In this document: piece by piece, positions 60,398 to 64,000 of the stretch
How positions within the stretch are numbered: position 1 is the stretch's first letter
Layout: each line of letters starts with the position of its first letter
Position numbers and translations under genes: made by a program
From: Lithospermum erythrorhizon
Taxonomy: Eukaryota > Streptophyta > Magnoliopsida > Boraginales > Boraginaceae
DNA: 64,000 bases
Direction of reading: 5' to 3'
Assembly (NCBI GenBank): GCA_019722365.1
Contig: JADFUC010002313.1
Coordinates: 930,001 to 994,000, forward strand
The notes under the pieces: generated by a model
Databases searched by the model: none
What the model was told of the DNA's origin: nothing
The model's input: only the letters and a program-made list of their open reading frames with translations

Positions 60398-62013
60398 TGT
60401 AAGATAAGTATAATTGAAGGTTGAATATACATGTATGAGAATATAGAAAACAATTGTGCAGTTATAATCAAATTATTGTTTCTCTCCAACTCAATCTCTC
60501 ATAATTCCTCGTTCCACAATTGATATGGAAACCCCATTACCTTACGTACTAAACAGAGAAGGGTCAAGTTCCCCCTCCCATCCCCCAAAGAATACTTCCC
60601 CCTCCTCTCGTGTGTAACATACTTAGTTCAATCCACGACTCGATTTGCTGTAGTACAAATCGAGTAACATTAGTTTAAGCTCGAACAATTTAGAGAAAAA
60701 GTCTCGATTTGACTTGAAATATATTATGTATAAATGTTAAATTAACAATGTGTATTAATAATATGCATGAATACATGAAAACTCAAACTTTTTACGTAAA
60801 TGTTCAAATCAAGTTCGAGTCAAGTATTTGTTATTTTTTCACAAACTGAATTAACTAGAAGCTGTTATTCATATAAGATCGAGTCAAGTCGAATTCATCA
60901 CATATTACTATAAATCGACTCGAGCAAGAAAAGTTTGATCCAAATTCGACCAGTTTACATGCCTAATTACTAGTTATGACTTATGGAGGGGCATATAATC
61001 TGGTGACAGAGTGCAAAATCTTTGTTACCTTTCACAAAATGTACTCGATGCCATAAGGAGGGCTAAAAGCTGGAAGGAAACTTATATACCTAAGCATTTA
61101 AAAGTGAACACTTGCTCTATATTTATGAGGCACACGGTTTGAGAAGCCATACGTGCACATAATATTTAACTGAAAGTGGATCCAATAATATAGATCAAAT
61201 CCCTTTTCCAGGTATCTTCTAAAAGCTTCAATAAATCTCTTGAAACTAATGATCCCTGATCTCTTCATTAATATAAAAATTTACACGGTTGCTTTTAATT
61301 GAGGCTCCCTTAAGTGAGACATACTCTGAAAGCCATGTAAGTTTCTTGAATTTCTTTTATACTGAGTAGTGAAATTATGATGTGTTGTCGACTTCTGCAG
61401 TCGACTAATTATTGATTCTTAGACAACCACATAGCTGGAAGCCTGGGAGGCCAAAACCTTTGCAATTATTGGAAGCAAAGAACAACAAATGTGGCACCAT
61501 CTGCGTTAGGCCACGAGAGGTACGGCTCTATCTGGACCATCTCATGATATTATTATTATTATTACACCTCACACACAACTCCAATTTAATTTAATCAACA
61601 TCATCGTCAACATACCCAATATATCCAAAGAGCCTTTCGCCTACCAAAAATAAGAAGACATCGAATAGTATACAAGGATTATTTTAATCATTTATAAATT
61701 ATTTATAACAAAAAATATGAAATTTATTGTGATCTTAGAGCATCAAGTATGACACCCAAAATATAACAAACGTTCCAAACTCGACTATTAGTGCAATGTT
61801 GGCCTAAACTGTGACCAGACTTCCTAAGGCTAAGGAAATGACCACCCTGGCATCACATGCATCATCACATTGCCAAGAGTAGGATATTTAATTAATATCT
61901 TTGGTTTTATATAAGCATTGCTTATATAAATAGAAAAGTTTTACAACCCTTATGTTTCCATCATCACAAAACCAAAAAAGAGTTTTTGAGAAACAAAAAC
62001 AAAAACTTAATGA
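60398..62013. other. Spacer between DUF241 copies 3 and 4, carrying a duplicated promoter block
   Basis: No gene. The block 61489-61542 (gtggcac, ccacgagagg, tggaccatctca) matches 59234-59286 upstream of copy 3. A TATA-like cttatataaatag lies at 61920-61933. An ATT microsatellite lies at about 61549-61562. Confidence 0.5.
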
Positions 62014-62758
62014 ATGGTTAAGCTAAAGAAACTAATTGATCAATTAGTTTACCATAGATCACATCCAACCACCATTAAAATTTTAAATAGTGAACTAATC
62101 CAAGCTTAAAGCTTCATCAATCACCTTGACGATCCGTGAAAAAATCTATGTGGTTTGAAGGAGTTGTATAAGTGCATGGATATTAAGATGCCTCTAAACC
62201 ACCTGATTACATGCAATATCAAGAGATATTGCTTCACAAGTTAAGGAAAATGTCAGAGATCTTCAATCATCTTTGAGAAGAAGAAAGGGGGACTCAACCA
62301 TTGAAGCTGCAATCACAAAATACACAACCTTCAGGAAAAAGATGAAGAGGGATGCAAAGAAATCAATTGCGACGCTAAAGGAAATGGATCAAGCAATGGA
62401 GGGCTCAATCTTAGACGTCGACCAACACGTTTCTGCTGTGATTAGAGTCCTACGAGAAGTTAACACGACGACCATTTCGATTTTCCAATCTGTAATGCGT
62501 TTTTTGACAGCCTCAAAGAAGCAAAGTAAATGGTCAATTTCAAGATTGGTGAACAAGGGAGAAGACCAACAAGAAAGTGAATTAGAGAACATAAATAATG
62601 CACTACATAGTCTATGTGGATCAGAAGACATTCAGTCTCTGCAAAACAGATTGGAAAACATTGAGAGTCAATTTCATAGTATTGAGATAGCATTTGAGGA
62701 GATTTTTAGGTGCTTGATTAAATCAAGAACCTATCTCCTCAACATTTTCTCATACTGA
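62014..62758 (+). pseudogene. DUF241 family, copy 4, truncated pseudogene
   Basis: The 5' part is damaged. A start-like ATG at 62014 leads into RSHPTTIKI, which matches copy 3, but the frame closes at about 62107-62109. About 90-100 bp that in copy 3 encode the stretch after NMPQ are missing near 62195-62215. From about 62250 the sequence becomes intact again: the conserved block LRRRKGDSTIEAAITKYTTF follows, and the frame is open to TGA at 62756-62758, about 161 codons. It ends RCLIKSRTYLLNIFSY, with the family's last Cys replaced by Tyr. A promoter-like TATA and a copy of the copy-3 upstream block are retained. An RNA or C-terminal fragment could still be made, but no full protein. Confidence 0.8.
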
Positions 62759-64000
62759 GGTAGTATATGTGAAGAGAACTTTTGTAGATAGTATTAAAAA
62801 CAGAACATACAATACAATTGTGCAGTTTATTCTCAAATTCTTGATTGCCTCTCTTTATCTCATTGTTTCTCTCTCAAACTGTTTGAGATTGTGCATTTTG
62901 TTATTGTCCACCTAATGCTACTACCCATTTCACAAGCCTTTTTAAGAATCTCTTGAACATAACAGAGATTAATCAATTGATTCAATTATTCTTACTTCTA
63001 AAAACCATAACATTGTAAGAATTTTGTAAAGGGAAACTAATGTGAATTTCAATTATTAATTCATATAAGGAAAATGTTGGGTCGGTTCAACAAAATATTA
63101 TGTCCTAGCCCTAGGTAACAATTATAGAAAAGGTACGCATTATTTCAAACATATATGAAGATATCATTGTTGTCTGTTAAGTTCTGTCAAATACAATGGG
63201 GTAGAGACTGAAATCTCAATTAGACATTGAATAACTTACATCATCAGAATAACAGAATCTTCAATATCCATATGCTAGAAAAAGTCTATTAACAAACAAG
63301 TGGAAGAGGGGGCATGTCACTTTCTTATACCAATATAAACAACTAACAGGACCCTCATGGCCTCATACAACATATTTTTTTTGTGAAAACCAACTATGAA
63401 GTCATGTTGCAATAAATGAGATAGATATGATGATTTGAAATTAGGTTAGTAGACACTTTGAGAAGTCTTATCAATAATCAAAGAAAAGTTGACAACTAGA
63501 ACAACTCGCTCATTCACATCTGCATAAACAGCCCATAAACTCCTGGGAATTTCATTAGTTAAGAAGATTACATCAAATTAGTTATGCCTACAACTACAAG
63601 GCTACAACTAACAATTATTCCAGATAGATATCTTATAAACGAAAGGACACTGAAGAATCAATTGCATGAAGAAATATAAAAGTGACACACTGCATCAGCC
63701 TTCAAAGCGTTTTTATCAAACGTCGCATATTTAATTCTTTTCACTGATCACTATCGACGTATTCAAACTCAAAGATTTCATCAAATTTGCTAAAGTTTAT
63801 TGCCAAGAGTTTATATTTGTTAAAAGAGAGTATTATTTTTTTGTTATATATTTTCACCTTTTAATACTTAAATTCATCAAAAGTTGTTGTGATATGAATG
63901 GCACTAATAAACAGATTATACTCTATCTCCAGAGTAATTGTATATGATTGTGTACCCACTGTGGTTCATAAACATTATTACAAGTATAGATTGATTAGAC
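62759..64000. other. AT-rich DNA downstream of the DUF241 cluster
   Basis: No supported gene or element. The window ends here, so whether the DUF241 cluster continues cannot be judged. Confidence 0.35.

Noticed and set aside
62014..62109. Intact start of DUF241 copy 4
   Set aside because: The frame ends at about 62107-62109 and a stretch of about 90-100 bp is absent relative to copy 3, so no full protein can be made.

Overview
The window is nuclear DNA of a flowering plant, most likely a core eudicot. Genes have many short exons separated by AT-rich introns with GT-AG borders, intergenic DNA is very AT-rich, and it carries MITE, SINE, LINE and hAT-like remnants. All recognisable proteins are plant types. 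The species cannot be fixed from the sequence; an order such as Caryophyllales is only a guess.

Layout: (1) 1-6.5 kb is repeat-derived DNA: AT-rich arrays around a more GC-balanced island with one orphan ORF. (2) 6.5-8.7 kb holds an NADPH-thioredoxin reductase gene (+), complete in domains but with a local reading-frame break. (3) 9.2-11.0 kb is a large imperfect inverted repeat, followed by an intact eIF6 gene (+, 245 aa). (4) 13.7-17.3 kb is an intact 15-exon MLO gene (-, 554 aa), convergent with eIF6. (5) 17.3-23.8 kb is gene-poor with small MITEs. (6) 23.8-26.6 kb is an SRPK-type kinase (+, 418 aa). (7) 26.6-30.7 kb is gene-poor with a MITE and an hAT-like element. (8) 30.7-34.5 kb is an NSA2-type ribosome biogenesis gene (+) that seems to lack one internal exon and a clear start. 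(9) 34.5-40.9 kb is repeat-rich. (10) 40.9-44.2 kb is a cytosolic-type serine acetyltransferase (-, 348 aa). (11) 46.4-48.4 kb is a decayed DUF4283/zinc-knuckle LINE ORF1 (-). (12) 50.1-62.8 kb is a cluster of single-exon DUF241 genes: one on the minus strand, two on the plus strand, and a fourth broken copy.

The genes do not form a pathway. Two (eIF6, NSA2) belong to 60S ribosome assembly, and their upstream DNA carries site II and telo-box motifs. The DUF241 cluster is the only clear local expansion and the most distinctive part of the window; its function is unknown. Two housekeeping genes (thioredoxin reductase and NSA2) show apparent damage, which may mean they are second copies or that the assembly is locally wrong.
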